A DNA stretch of 64,000 nucleotides from Acidobacteriota bacterium (GCA_018268855.1 JAFDVR010000008.1:1-64000); one strand, 5' to 3'; numbered from the stretch's first letter, positions 43,205-52,811 are shown. Numbers and translations are program-made. The notes: generated by a model from the letters alone, not told the origin.

Positions 43205-45769
43205 CTATTTCTTTCCCAGCGCTAATTCAATCAGGGCCTTCTCTTCCAGATCATGCGCCTTCGCCGATCCTGTAGCGGGAGAAGCTGCCTCATGCCGTTT
43301 GATACTCAACACACGGCGATTGCCTGCACACTGCCGCAGCAAAGGCATGGCATAGTTCAGCGCGCCCATGTTCGACGGCTCTTCCTGCACCCAAACCACT
43401 TCTTCTGCGTTTGGATACTGCTCCAGTGCGGCAATCAACTCCGCCTCGGGCCACGGATACAACTGCTCCACAAATACGATCGCCGTGGAGTAGTCGCCGC
43501 GTTTTGCCCGCTCTACGCGCAAATTGTGGCCAATCTTGCCCGTGCATACGAGAATGCGCTTTGGGTCCTTCGCCTCACCATCTGCCAGCACATTGCGAAA
43601 CTTCTTCGAGTCTGCCGCATCGCCGAAATCGGCAATCGGCGAAACTGCATCGGGATGCCGCAGCATGCTCTTGGGCGTAAACACGACGAGCGGTTTGCGG
43701 AATGCCGTGAGCGCCTGCCGCCGCAACAGATGGAAGTACTGCGCTGCATTAGAAGGCTGCGCCACAATCATGTTGTCCGTCGCACAAAGCTGCAAATAAC
43801 GCTCCATGCGCGCCGACGAGTGCTCCGGCCCCTGCCCCTCATACCCATGTGGCAGCAACAGTACAACGCCACTCAGCAGCCCCCATTTCTGCTCGCCCGC
43901 GGAGATGAACTGGTCGATGATGATCTGCGCGCCATTGGCAAAATCACCAAACTGCGCCTCCCACAAAGTCAGCGTTTCTGGATAATCACGCGCATAGCCG
44001 TATTCGAATCCAAGAACCGCCGCTTCGCTCAGCATGGAGTTGTAGACCTCGAAACGGCCCTGCTTCTCGCTCATGTGCTGCAGCGGAATCCACTTCTTCT
44101 CCGTCTCGATATCGGTCAGCACAGAGTGCCGTTGGTTGAACGTGCCTCGTTGTGAATCCTGCCCCGAGAGGCGCACACCATGGCCCTTCTCCAGCAGCGA
44201 TGCATAAGCCACAAGCTCAGCCATGCCGTAGTCGAACGGGCGCTTGCCTTCGCCCATCTCCTCACGCTGTTTCAGCAGCGCCTTCACCTTCGGATGCACA
44301 TGGAAATCAGCAGGCGTCGTTACCAGCTTCGCAACCAGCGCCTTCACCTCAGCCGAAGACAGCCCCGTTTCCACGTTCAGTGAATCGTCGATATATCCGC
44401 CCTTGTATGCCGACCAGTATGTCGGCAACTCCGACAGGTGCGGAATGTGCTCGGCCTCTTTGCCCAGCGTATGCTGCGCGTAAAAATCCTGCTGTATCTG
44501 CTTCGTCTCCGCTTCCGCATTCACGCCAATGCGTTCTGCATAGCTCTGGTAAAGCGGCGGCGTATTCTTGATGATGGCGTAACGCTTCGGCTGCGTGACA
44601 GTCGGATCGTCCACCTCGGAGTGTCCGTGGCGGCGGTATCCAATCAGATCAACCACCACATCGCTCTGGAACTTCGCGCGATACTTCGCTGCGATCTCCG
44701 CCACCCGCACCACGGCATCGGGATCTTCTGCATTCACATGGAAGATAGGAATAGGCAAACGCTTTGCTACATCGGTCGCAAAGCGTGATGAGTTCGACTC
44801 CTGCGGCTCCGCGGTAAATCCAAGCAGATTGTTCACCACAATCTGAATGGTGCCGCCCACTTCGTAACCCGGAATTGTCGCCAGCACCAGCGTCTCCGCC
44901 CAGATGCCCTGGCCCGCAAACGCAGCATCGCCGTGAATGATCATCGGCAATACCTTCTTCTTGCCCTCTTCGCCAAGACGCACCTGCTTGGCGCGCGTGC
45001 GTCCCATGATTACTGGATCGGCCGCTTCAAGATGCGATGGATTCGACGCCAGATGCAGATTGATCGTCTTGCCGTTCGCCGCGGTGTACCTTCCAGTCGC
45101 GCCCATGTGGTACTTCACATCGCCGCCGCCCAGTGTGCTGCGCGGATCAACATCTTCAAACTTGGTAAAAATGTCCGCCGCCGGCCGGCCGATCGTGTTC
45201 ACCATTACATTCAGGCGCCCACGATGGCTCATAGCAAACATCGCCTTCTCCACGCCTTCGTTTGCCGACGTCGCAAAGACGCGATCCAGAAAAGGAATCA
45301 GCGCCGTCAGGCCTTCCAGCGAAAACCGCTTCGTACCGAGATACCGCTGCTGGATCACCTGCTCAAACAGATCGGCCTTGATAAGCTGCGTGAGCGTATG
45401 CGCCTGCTGCTCTTTGGTAGCGCGCGTCGGCTGCTCCATCTGCTCCTGCAGCCACTGGCGCTTCTCCGGAGAAGCGATATGCGAGAACTCCAGCGCAATG
45501 TTGCCGCAGTAGTAGCCACGCGCCTCGCGCGCATCCTCGCCCTCCGGCACCTCAATCGGAAACGGATCGGCAGGCAGATACTGCTTCAGCGGATCGAGCG
45601 TCGCCTGCAGATATCCCCAGCGGCGAAAGATCTCAAACACTGTCTCCCGTGGGCTGCCGGGTTCCGGTGCTCCACTGCGCAGCTCGGCGGCGGCGGAGCT
45701 GGGCTTCTGCTTGGACGAGGGAACAGACTTCGATGCGGGTTTCGGGGCGGACTTGGGGGTGGTGGCCAT
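43205..45769 (-). CDS. sucA: 2-oxoglutarate dehydrogenase E1 component
   Basis: The 854-residue protein is a thiamine-diphosphate E1 with HRGRLNVMVN, SNPSHLEAADPV, the cofactor loop IHGDAAFAGQGIWAE and the C-terminal FFGDFANGAQIIID-like segment (QFGDFANGAQIIIDQF). A Lys/Ala/Ser/Pro-rich leader (about residues 1-40) precedes the core. It decarboxylates 2-oxoglutarate in the TCA cycle. No sucB or lpd gene is adjacent in the window. Confidence 0.94.
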   Translation of the reverse strand: MATTPKSAPKPASKSVPSSKQKPSSAAAELRSGAPEPGSPRETVFEIFRRWGYLQATLDPLKQYLPADPFPIEVPEGEDAREARGYYCGNIALEFSHIASPEKRQWLQEQMEQPTRATKEQQAHTLTQLIKADLFEQVIQQRYLGTKRFSLEGLTALIPFLDRVFATSANEGVEKAMFAMSHRGRLNVMVNTIGRPAADIFTKFEDVDPRSTLGGGDVKYHMGATGRYTAANGKTINLHLASNPSHLEAADPVIMGRTRAKQVRLGEEGKKKVLPMIIHGDAAFAGQGIWAETLVLATIPGYEVGGTIQIVVNNLLGFTAEPQESNSSRFATDVAKRLPIPIFHVNAEDPDAVVRVAEIAAKYRAKFQSDVVVDLIGYRRHGHSEVDDPTVTQPKRYAIIKNTPPLYQSYAERIGVNAEAETKQIQQDFYAQHTLGKEAEHIPHLSELPTYWSAYKGGYIDDSLNVETGLSSAEVKALVAKLVTTPADFHVHPKVKALLKQREEMGEGKRPFDYGMAELVAYASLLEKGHGVRLSGQDSQRGTFNQRHSVLTDIETEKKWIPLQHMSEKQGRFEVYNSMLSEAAVLGFEYGYARDYPETLTLWEAQFGDFANGAQIIIDQFISAGEQKWGLLSGVVLLLPHGYEGQGPEHSSARMERYLQLCATDNMIVAQPSNAAQYFHLLRRQALTAFRKPLVVFTPKSMLRHPDAVSPIADFGDAADSKKFRNVLADGEAKDPKRILVCTGKIGHNLRVERAKRGDYSTAIVFVEQLYPWPEAELIAALEQYPNAEEVVWVQEEPSNMGALNYAMPLLRQCAGNRRVLSIKRHEAASPATGSAKAHDLEEKALIELALGKK

Positions 45770-45991
45770 GCTTCCTCAATCGGCATCCCGCAGAAGGCGC
45801 ACCAGCCAAGGCGCGCTCAAAATCGCGAAAAACGCCGTATTCCTATGCTAGCCGTTTTCTAAACTCTCTTCCTGCCACTTTTGCGATATACGAACTCTCC
45901 GTCCGAATAACGAACATACTTGATAACGCCATTTCAGCTCTGGCGACCACGGACTCGGAATAGCTTTGGTGATAGATTGAATGGCACCTTT

Positions 45992-46360
45992 ATGAGCCTT
46001 TCCACTCTTGTTTCTGAGCGCTCCCGTAGTTCTCTCTTGAGGCGAGTCCTGTGGGCTCTTTCTCAGGTCCTTTTTGCAGAATGCTTGTACATCTTGGTCA
46101 TCGGTCCGTTCAGACGCGCTGTGCATGCTGGAACATCGAAAGGCAGCATCTACATAATTCTGTTTTTACTGATTTCGTCGTGGCTGTATAGCCAGCGTGT
46201 CCATCATCGATTGAATAGCCTGCATCGTCTTGCGGAGAGAGATTCCGCAATGAGTGTCTCCTGGCTTGAAGGAATCCAAAATTCTCAGAACTGGTTAAGC
46301 ATCTGCTTCATATATGTCTATATGTTGGCGATGATTGTCTCTCTTTCCGCAAAACTGTAA
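45992..46360 (+). CDS. membrane protein of unknown function
   Basis: The frame from ATG 45992 gives 122 residues with three hydrophobic segments (WALSQVLFAECLYILVIG, IYIILFLLISSWLY and ICFIYVYMLAMIVSL). There is no clear ribosome site and codon use is more AT-rich than in neighbours. No family is recognised. It could be a recent arrival or a spurious frame. Confidence 0.4.
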   Translation: MSLSTLVSERSRSSLLRRVLWALSQVLFAECLYILVIGPFRRAVHAGTSKGSIYIILFLLISSWLYSQRVHHRLNSLHRLAERDSAMSVSWLEGIQNSQNWLSICFIYVYMLAMIVSLSAKL

Positions 46361-46435
46361 TCGACTAACATCTTGTATCGCGACACATAGCATTGGACAG
46401 GTTGGTTAGCACTTTTACGATAGAGCTAAGAACCT

Positions 46436-47305
46436 ATGAAACTCCTCTGGCTCTGCATCCTCGCGCTCAGTCCTATTTCAAAAGCGCAAGCCATCCCGGA
46501 CATCGCCACGCTCATGCACGATGTCGAGCACAACCAGAAAGCCAGCGAAGACCTGCGCAAGCACTATTTCTACCGCGCCACCACCCGTACGGAAGAAACA
46601 GATAACAAAGGCAATATCAAAAAAGTGGAGACGAGCGTCTCGGAGATTTTCACGCGGAAAGGTGTGATCGTTTCGCGGCTCATCGAAAAAGATGGCAAGC
46701 CACTCTCAGAGAAAGACGCTCGAAAAGAAGAAGAATGTATAGAAAAAGACGTTGAAAAGGCCATAAAAAAGCGCGAAAAATTGCAGGCTGAAGGCAAGCA
46801 TACCAACGGCAATGGCGAAGACGTTCTCACCATCTCCCGCATCCTCGAACTCGGCACCTTCACCAATCCGCGCCGGGAGACTTTCAAAGGCAGGCCCGCC
46901 ATCGTGGTGGACTACGCCGGCGACCGCAATGCGAAGACGCGCAATCGCTTTGAAGATGTCTTCAAACTTCTGGCCGGGACCATCTGGATTGACGAGCAGA
47001 CTCGTGCGCTCGTCCGCGGAGAAGGCCACGTTACAGATAACTTCCACGTTGGCGGCGGACTGCTGGTGAATGTGCACGAGGGCTTCCGCTTCTCCTTCGA
47101 GCAGACGTACGTGAACAACGAAGTTTGGCTGCCAAGCGTGGTGGAAGGCGAAGGCTCGGCACGCATCTTTCTTTTCTTCAAAATCCAGGGCCGCCAGCGC
47201 ACTACATTCTCTAAGTACCGCAAATTCAGTGCATCGGCGACCATTCTGCCGGGTGTAACCGAGGTCAAGGACGCACCTGCCGAAGAAACAGCGCCGCAAA
47301 AGTAA
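46436..47305 (+). CDS. secreted protein of unknown function, paralog of the 60.6 kb gene
   Basis: The 289-residue protein has a signal peptide (LWLCILALSPISKAQA) and a lysine/glutamate-rich helical stretch (about 90-125, EKDARKEEECIEKDVEKA). A beta-rich C-terminal domain then resembles outer-membrane-lipoprotein-sorting folds (GTIWIDEQTRALVRGEG, FEQTYVNNEVWLPSVVEGEG). The C-terminal half resembles the protein at 60606-61394 in order of segments. The end overlaps a strong terminator. Confidence 0.65.
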   Translation: MKLLWLCILALSPISKAQAIPDIATLMHDVEHNQKASEDLRKHYFYRATTRTEETDNKGNIKKVETSVSEIFTRKGVIVSRLIEKDGKPLSEKDARKEEECIEKDVEKAIKKREKLQAEGKHTNGNGEDVLTISRILELGTFTNPRRETFKGRPAIVVDYAGDRNAKTRNRFEDVFKLLAGTIWIDEQTRALVRGEGHVTDNFHVGGGLLVNVHEGFRFSFEQTYVNNEVWLPSVVEGEGSARIFLFFKIQGRQRTTFSKYRKFSASATILPGVTEVKDAPAEETAPQK

Positions 47306-47331
47306 AGAGGCAGCCAAAGCTGCCTCTTTAC
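47302..47331. terminator. bidirectional terminator overlapping a stop codon
   Basis: A perfect 13-base inverted repeat (GTAAAGAGGCAGC, loop CAAA, and its complement) begins inside the TAA of the preceding gene and serves it and the convergent cold-shock gene. Confidence 0.8.
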
Positions 47332-47347
47332 GCACATTCAAATCTGT

Positions 47348-47548
47348 TTACAGCGGTGTCACTTCCGAGGCCTGCCAGCCCTTGGGTCCCTTCACCACGT
47401 TGAACTGGACCTGCTGGCCTTCCTGCAAGCTCTTGAATCCATTGGACTGGATTGAGGTGTAGTGGACGAAGACGTCCTCACCATTGGCGCGGCTTACAAA
47501 TCCAAATCCTTTTGCGTCGTTGAACCACTTCACTGTGCCTGTTTCCAT
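47348..47548 (-). CDS. cspA: cold-shock protein, CspA family
   Basis: The ATG at 47548 gives 66 residues with [21 protein letters not shown]1 KGFGFV and RNP2 DVFVHYTSI. It binds RNA and single-stranded DNA through a five-strand barrel. A longer frame upstream is leader sequence. About 180 bases upstream are non-coding and may form the usual long cold-shock leader. Confidence 0.93.
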   Translation of the reverse strand: METGTVKWFNDAKGFGFVSRANGEDVFVHYTSIQSNGFKSLQEGQQVQFNVVKGPKGWQASEVTPL

Positions 47549-47643
47549 AAAAGCGACATCCCTCAGAATGCAATTTGCCGTTGAATTCGAATGGCTAAGT
47601 GCAACGTGCGGCACAAAGCCATTCCTTTCAATCGATTGCGGCC

Positions 47644-47673
47644 AATGTACCAATCAGGACATGGAAATGCCAA
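47644..47673 (-). promoter_or_regulatory. possible cspA promoter
   Basis: On the minus strand TTGGCA (47673-47668), an 18-base spacer and TACATT (47649-47644) would start a leader of roughly 90 bases before cspA. The match is moderate. Confidence 0.35.
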
Positions 47674-47725
47674 CAAAAATTTACCTATGTGCAGATTTCA
47701 GCAAAATCATGCAGAAATCGAAACA

Positions 47726-48415
47726 TTAGGAATGATTGGTGACAATCTCTTCAGCGCGCTTCAGAACATCGTCGAGCGACATGCCGGTTGTATCCACGAT
47801 GATGGCGTCCTCTGCTGGACGGAGGGGTGATTCGGCCCGGGAGCGGTCGCGAGCATCCCTCTCCTTCACCTCGCGGAGAGTTTGCTCGCGCGACTCCTCG
47901 GAGGCGCCGCCCTGCTGCACAAAGCGGCGGTCACCGCGCACTTCAGCAGAGGCATCGAGAAAGATCTTTACATCCGCATCCGGAAAGACAACCGTTCCGA
48001 TATCGCGACCTTCCATCACCACGCCGACTGGCGACGCCAGCCCCATCGCGCGCTGCTGCGCCACCATCCATTGCCGAACAGACCCATGCACCGAAACGCG
48101 TGATGCGAGCGCGGTAATCTCCGGCGTGCGGAGCTGCGCGGTCACATCTTCGCCATCCAGCAGAACGCGATTGCCCTGTTCCGTCGGCTGGAGTTCGATG
48201 CGTGTGTTTTCCGTCTGCACGGTTACAGCGGCAGCGTCGTCTACATTGACAGACTTACGTGCGCACTTGAGTGCAAGCGCGCGATACATGGCCCCTGTTT
48301 CCAAATTAAGCAGACCGAAGCGGCGCGCAAGATGCGCCGCGACGGTGCTCTTGCCCGCACCCGCCGGTCCATCAATAGCAACAATTGGTCCGCGTTTAGC
48401 AGCAACCGCACTCAT
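47726..48415 (-). CDS. cmk: cytidylate kinase
   Basis: The 229-residue nucleoside monophosphate kinase has the P-loop GPAGAGKST, LNLETGAMYRA, and EGRDIGTVVFPDADVKIFLDASAEVRGDRR. It phosphorylates CMP and dCMP. Its start overlaps the stop of the repeat-rich upstream gene by four bases (ATGA), so their translation is coupled. The C-terminus is slightly extended (MSLDDVLKRAEE). Confidence 0.94.
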   Translation of the reverse strand: MSAVAAKRGPIVAIDGPAGAGKSTVAAHLARRFGLLNLETGAMYRALALKCARKSVNVDDAAAVTVQTENTRIELQPTEQGNRVLLDGEDVTAQLRTPEITALASRVSVHGSVRQWMVAQQRAMGLASPVGVVMEGRDIGTVVFPDADVKIFLDASAEVRGDRRFVQQGGASEESREQTLREVKERDARDRSRAESPLRPAEDAIIVDTTGMSLDDVLKRAEEIVTNHS

Positions 48416-50670
48416 CCACGATCTCCATCGTCACGACGCTTAGGCGCTCCACCGCGGCCTGGACCAAAACCGGGACCTTTGCGCGGACCACCCGTTCCCT
48501 TCTTCGCAAAGCCACCGGGCTTGCCGCCGAATCGGCTGAAGCCGCCAGCACGTGGTCCAGATTTAGACGCGAAGCCACCACCGCCGGGACGTGGCGAAAA
48601 GGGACGACGCTCTCCGCCTTCGCGGGGAGTAAATGGACGGCGTTCTCCACCCTCACGAGGCGTGAAGGGACGGCGTTCTCCGCCTTCACGCGGAGTGAAC
48701 GGCTTACGAGCACCGAAGGGTTTGCGGCCACCAAAGGAGGGCCGACCGCCTTCGCGAGACGTGAACGGCCTACGTTCGCCCTCTCCGCGGGGAGTGAACG
48801 GACGACGCTCGCCGCCCTCACGCGACGTGAATGGCTTGCGATCGCCGTAGGGTTTGCGGTCGCCATATGAAGGACGCCCGCCTTCGCGAGGGGTAAACGG
48901 ACGACGCTCACCATCTCCACGAGGAGTGAAGGGCCGACGCTCGCCACCCTCGCGTGGTGTGAACGGCTTGCGATCGCCGTAGGGCTTATGGTCGCCATAC
49001 GATGGACGGCCATCTTCACGCGGGGTAAACGGACGACGCTCACCATCTCCACGCGGAGTGAACGGTCTGCGTTCGCCACCTTCACGAGGCGTGAATGGCT
49101 TGCGATCGCCGTAAGATGGACGACCACCCTCGCGGGGAATAAACGGCCTTCGATCTCCGCCTTCACGCGGCGTAAACGGACGACGTTCCCCATCTCCACG
49201 CGGAGCAAACGGGCGGCGCTCGCCACCTTCGCGCGGCGTGAATGGCTTCCGATCTCCGTAGGATTTGCGATCACCATACGACGGACGGCTACCACCCTCG
49301 CGAGGCGTAAGGGGACGGCGTTCGCCATCGTTCTGACGCGACCGCGAAAAAGCAGGGCGATCTCCACCTTCGGTGCGTGCCGGACGTACTGCGCGCTCTT
49401 CATCCCACGGTTTGGTGAAGTCCTTCTTCGGTGCATCGCCTTCTTCGCGGCGCGTGAATGGACGGCGTTCGCGATCGCTGCGCGTTTCATCCCGCTTACC
49501 CGCCGGTGTGCGGACAGGATAGTTCGACGGTGCGCGCTCGTAACGCGAGACCTGCTCCGTCTGCTCAACCACAGGCTCTTCCACTTCAGGAAATTCAGGA
49601 AGAGTGCCTGCAATGTAGAAGAGCGTTTTGCCTGCAACAACATTCGTCTCAAGCTGCTTGGTCTGGTGCAGATTGTTCACAATCTCGCGGATGCGCGAAC
49701 GGGCCGCAAGCGGCGACAGGAACGTTTCAATCTCATCATTCGTGGCAGCAATGGCCTGTGGCATATAGAGCGACATAAGCGCGCTGATCGCCGTCGGCAA
49801 ACCCGCATTCGAACCTGCCTTGATGGGACGCGTGAAGCGCGAGGTAGCAAGCTCCCACTTTGCAGAAGCGCCGTCGGCGTGCGACACAGGAATCACGCGG
49901 CCAATCTGCCAGAGCTCGCTCAGAGCGCGGAGCACGGCGGCTTCTGTAATGCCTGCACCCATTTCGGCAGCGAGATCGAGCGCTGTCTGCTCGCCTTTGT
50001 CCTTGAGCGACTCCCACACATGCAGCGCCAGCGGAGAAACTTTCATGCCTGCACTGGTGGAAGGAGATTGCTTCCAGCCTTTATCGCCACGCAGCGTGTA
50101 GACGAAGGAGAACGCCTGAGAAGAGCAGACGAAATCCGGCACATCGCCAATGCCGCCAAGAAGGTTAAGCGGAACGGCCGCTCCTTCCGAGACAAGGCGC
50201 GCGAGCATGCGGCGCGCTGTTTCCATCTCTTCAGGAGAGAAACCGTTGATGGTGGGCGGAGCGGGCTTTACAGGTGCAGGCGCTTCCACTTCACTGGACT
50301 CTGTCGCGCTTGCATCCAGTTCTGCGTGTTTATCTTCCTGCGCTGTCTCATCGGCGTCCTGCCCGGAACCCTCCGCATCTTCCTCTTCAGCCTCGCGCTC
50401 TTCCACCTCTACGGCAAGAGAAACATCCTCTACCGGCTCCTCATCGGTAGTAACCACATGGCCCTTCTCCGGGCGGCCAAGTACGGCCTCCACAAAGCTG
50501 GGCGCAGGTGCGGGCAGTTCATCGGTAAGAGGAACGTAGGGAACGAGGCCGGCTTCAGCGAGCCACTCGGCTGCATCGTCGATGGTCAGCAGGCCGTTGC
50601 CTGCCATATGCCACAGAGGTTTCCGCGCGGCCTCAAGCTGAGTCCGCGTAAATGTCTTTGTCTTGCTCAC
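48412..50670 (-). CDS. large repeat-tailed protein with winged-helix-like centre
   Basis: The 752-residue product has: a short helical start (1-45); an acidic low-complexity stretch (about 75-130); a winged-helix-like domain (about 205-285, SPLALHVWESLKDKGEQTALDLAAEMGAGI); and a helical part (290-355). A basic disordered tail follows (about 395-752). From 449 to 697 it holds some twenty decamer/undecamer units of the type ERRPFTPREGG, arranged in higher-order blocks of about 44 residues that begin RPSYGDRKP. A glycine- and lysine-rich end follows (GGFSRFGGKPGGF). Arg/Gly-rich tails of this type bind RNA, which is inference. cmk is translationally coupled. No enzyme motif is seen. Confidence 0.78.
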   Translation of the reverse strand: MSKTKTFTRTQLEAARKPLWHMAGNGLLTIDDAAEWLAEAGLVPYVPLTDELPAPAPSFVEAVLGRPEKGHVVTTDEEPVEDVSLAVEVEEREAEEEDAEGSGQDADETAQEDKHAELDASATESSEVEAPAPVKPAPPTINGFSPEEMETARRMLARLVSEGAAVPLNLLGGIGDVPDFVCSSQAFSFVYTLRGDKGWKQSPSTSAGMKVSPLALHVWESLKDKGEQTALDLAAEMGAGITEAAVLRALSELWQIGRVIPVSHADGASAKWELATSRFTRPIKAGSNAGLPTAISALMSLYMPQAIAATNDEIETFLSPLAARSRIREIVNNLHQTKQLETNVVAGKTLFYIAGTLPEFPEVEEPVVEQTEQVSRYERAPSNYPVRTPAGKRDETRSDRERRPFTRREEGDAPKKDFTKPWDEERAVRPARTEGGDRPAFSRSRQNDGERRPLTPREGGSRPSYGDRKSYGDRKPFTPREGGERRPFAPRGDGERRPFTPREGGDRRPFIPREGGRPSYGDRKPFTPREGGERRPFTPRGDGERRPFTPREDGRPSYGDHKPYGDRKPFTPREGGERRPFTPRGDGERRPFTPREGGRPSYGDRKPYGDRKPFTSREGGERRPFTPRGEGERRPFTSREGGRPSFGGRKPFGARKPFTPREGGERRPFTPREGGERRPFTPREGGERRPFSPRPGGGGFASKSGPRAGGFSRFGGKPGGFAKKGTGGPRKGPGFGPGRGGAPKRRDDGDRG
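48580..49326 (-). repeat. in-gene tandem repeats, about 33 bp units in 132 bp blocks
   Basis: DNA encoding residues 449-697 of the repeat-tailed protein. Basic units of about 30-36 bases code ERRPFTPREGG or GDRKPFTPREGG variants. Two 44-residue blocks (555-598 and 599-642) are nearly identical, and flanking blocks are shortened or extended versions. Confidence 0.9.
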
Positions 50671-50783
50671 GATTGGTTCTTCTTTCTCCGTGGAGACTAC
50701 CCACGGAAAGGAAACTTCTGAGAAACCGAAAAGGAATGGAATAGCACGCTGCCGTTCCTTGTTCCCTGGCTTCTGTTCCCTCT

Positions 50784-52769
50784 TTAAATGCGCTGAAATG
50801 CGCGTTGGATGTCTTTATGAGAATACCGCAGAGCGATGGGCCGGCCATGCGGACAACTCATCGGATTCTCAGTTTTACCTAACTCTTGCAAAAGCCACTC
50901 GATTTTCTCGGCAGGAAGTGGCGTATTGATCTTAATGGCCGCGTGGCAGGCGATGGATGCGGCCACCCGCATCCGGCGGGCCTCGGTGTTTTCAGCCTGG
51001 TGCGTGCGTTCGTCCACCTGCAGCAGTTCGCCCAGCGTGAGTTCGAGATGTTTGCCCTCCAAACCAATGGGCGCAGCCTTAATCGCCAGAGTTCGAGGGC
51101 CGAAGGGCTCCGCTTCAAAGCCGTTGCGTTCCAACTCGTCCGCCATCTGCGCAAAGGCAGCCATCTGTTCGGGCAATAGATCAATGAGTACCGGCATGAG
51201 CAGGCGCTGGCGCTGCACGAGCTCCGCCGTGCGGCTCTTCACATGTTTTTCAAACAGGACACGCTCGTGCGCAACGTGCTGATCGATAATCCAAAGGCCT
51301 TCTTCGTTGGCTGCGAGAATGAACGAGTCTTTCAACTGACCAAGCGGTTTGAGAGAGCCGAGCGCATTAAGTGTCTGCGGCGTTTCTTCTTCAGCAGCAC
51401 GCATCTCTTCTTCCACTTCCTCAGCGTTCAGCCCCGCAGCGGCGGGCGAGATGCGGATACTCTCGTTGAACTCAAACTTCCCCGGCTCGGCAGGCAGAGC
51501 TTTTTCTGTGAGCGAGAAGCTCCCGACGTCGTCGGCGTTGATCGGCTCACTAACACGCTTCGCCTCTTCCATCGCCTTCTGCTCTTCGTCGCTGGGCAGC
51601 GCCTCGCTCCACGGAACATTGCCGACGGCCATCGCTCCGACGTCGAGCAGCAGGCTTTCGCTGGCGCGGGGAGCGGCGTTGAGCGCAGTGGCAAAGCTGA
51701 TGGCGGGCTTCGCTTTCATCACCGCATTGCGCACGGTGTCGCGAACAAAGTCATGCACAAACGCACTCTGGCGGAAACGCACTTCTGTCTTGGCCGGATG
51801 CACGTTCACATCTACTTCCTTCGGCGGCATCTCCAAAAAGAGAAGCACAACCGGGAACGACGTAGGCGGAATAAGGTTGCGATACGCCTCGCTCATGGCG
51901 TGCAGCATCACGCGGTCGCGCACCTGGCGTCCATTGACGAAGACGTAGATGGAATTGCGATTGAGCTTCTGCAACTCCGGTTTAGAAACAAAGCCACGAA
52001 TGCGAAGAAACCCCGGCTCCGGCGGTTCGTAATCTTCAGCGCGTTTCCACGGCGGAGGCTCGGGGACGCCCGCGCGCTGGAAGTCGATCTCGGCAGCCGT
52101 GGGAATCATCTCGCGAAACGTATCCGCGCCGAAGATCTGGAAGAGGCGCTCGCCTGCATTGTTCACCGCCGGCGCGACAAGCAATGCATGCGTAGTGGTG
52201 TGCAGTTCAAAGTGCTTGTCAGGATGCGCAAGCGCATAGTGCGTCACCAGCGCGGCAACATGGCTCAGTTCAGTCGATTCACTCTTAAGAAATTTCTTGC
52301 GCGCAGGCGTGTTGAAGAAAAGGTCTTTGACGGCAATGGTGGTGCCCTGCGGACGCCCAACATCGTCCACATGCAGCATGTTACCGCCTGCAATCTCAAT
52401 GCGCGTGCCCACTTCATCTTCTGCCGCGCGGGTCTCCAACTCCACGCGCGCAACCGAGGCAATGGAGGGCAACGCCTCTCCACGGAAACCTAGCGTGGAG
52501 ATCTCAAGCAGATCGTCCGACGTGCGCAGCTTGCTCGTAGCATGGCGCTCAAAGGCGAGCATCGCATCATCGCGCACCATGCCCGTCCCGTTGTCCTCAA
52601 TGCGGATAAGTTTGCGGCCACCGGCTTCCACATCCACGCGAACACGCGTGGCGCCAGCATCGATAGCGTTCTCCAGCAGCTCTTTAACGACCGAAGCGGG
52701 CCGCTCCACCACCTCGCCCGCGGCGATCTGGTTGGCAACTTGATCAGATAAGACTCGGATGCGGCCCAT
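50784..52769 (-). CDS. mutL: DNA mismatch repair protein MutL (endonuclease type)
   Basis: The 661-residue protein has an N-terminal GHKL ATPase (VVERPASVVKELLENAIDAGA, RIEDNGTGM, TLGFRGEALPSIA). The C-terminal dimer domain has DQHVAHERVLFE, matching the DQHA(X)2E(X)4E endonuclease motif, and SCPHGRPIALRY, a zinc-binding motif. It therefore probably nicks DNA itself in the absence of MutH. The linker is acidic. No mutH is in the window; mutS lies 17 kb away. Confidence 0.94.
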   Translation of the reverse strand: MGRIRVLSDQVANQIAAGEVVERPASVVKELLENAIDAGATRVRVDVEAGGRKLIRIEDNGTGMVRDDAMLAFERHATSKLRTSDDLLEISTLGFRGEALPSIASVARVELETRAAEDEVGTRIEIAGGNMLHVDDVGRPQGTTIAVKDLFFNTPARKKFLKSESTELSHVAALVTHYALAHPDKHFELHTTTHALLVAPAVNNAGERLFQIFGADTFREMIPTAAEIDFQRAGVPEPPPWKRAEDYEPPEPGFLRIRGFVSKPELQKLNRNSIYVFVNGRQVRDRVMLHAMSEAYRNLIPPTSFPVVLLFLEMPPKEVDVNVHPAKTEVRFRQSAFVHDFVRDTVRNAVMKAKPAISFATALNAAPRASESLLLDVGAMAVGNVPWSEALPSDEEQKAMEEAKRVSEPINADDVGSFSLTEKALPAEPGKFEFNESIRISPAAAGLNAEEVEEEMRAAEEETPQTLNALGSLKPLGQLKDSFILAANEEGLWIIDQHVAHERVLFEKHVKSRTAELVQRQRLLMPVLIDLLPEQMAAFAQMADELERNGFEAEPFGPRTLAIKAAPIGLEGKHLELTLGELLQVDERTHQAENTEARRMRVAASIACHAAIKINTPLPAEKIEWLLQELGKTENPMSCPHGRPIALRYSHKDIQRAFQRI

Positions 52770-52811
52770 GGAGTAATTTTACGGGCGTCGCTGCAATGCG
52801 ATCGATCTCAA

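Noticed and set aside
48580..49326. CRISPR-like array
   Set aside because: The repeats are in frame and vary by codon, have no unique spacers and lie inside a coding gene.
48396..49652. 418-residue alternative frame over the repeat region
   Set aside because: It exists because repeats without stop codons are open in several phases; the RPFTPREGG frame has the conserved domain upstream.
48988..50721. 577-residue plus-strand frame opposite the repeat-tailed gene
   Set aside because: It is antisense to a gene with conserved N-terminal domains and lacks a ribosome site and recognisable domains.
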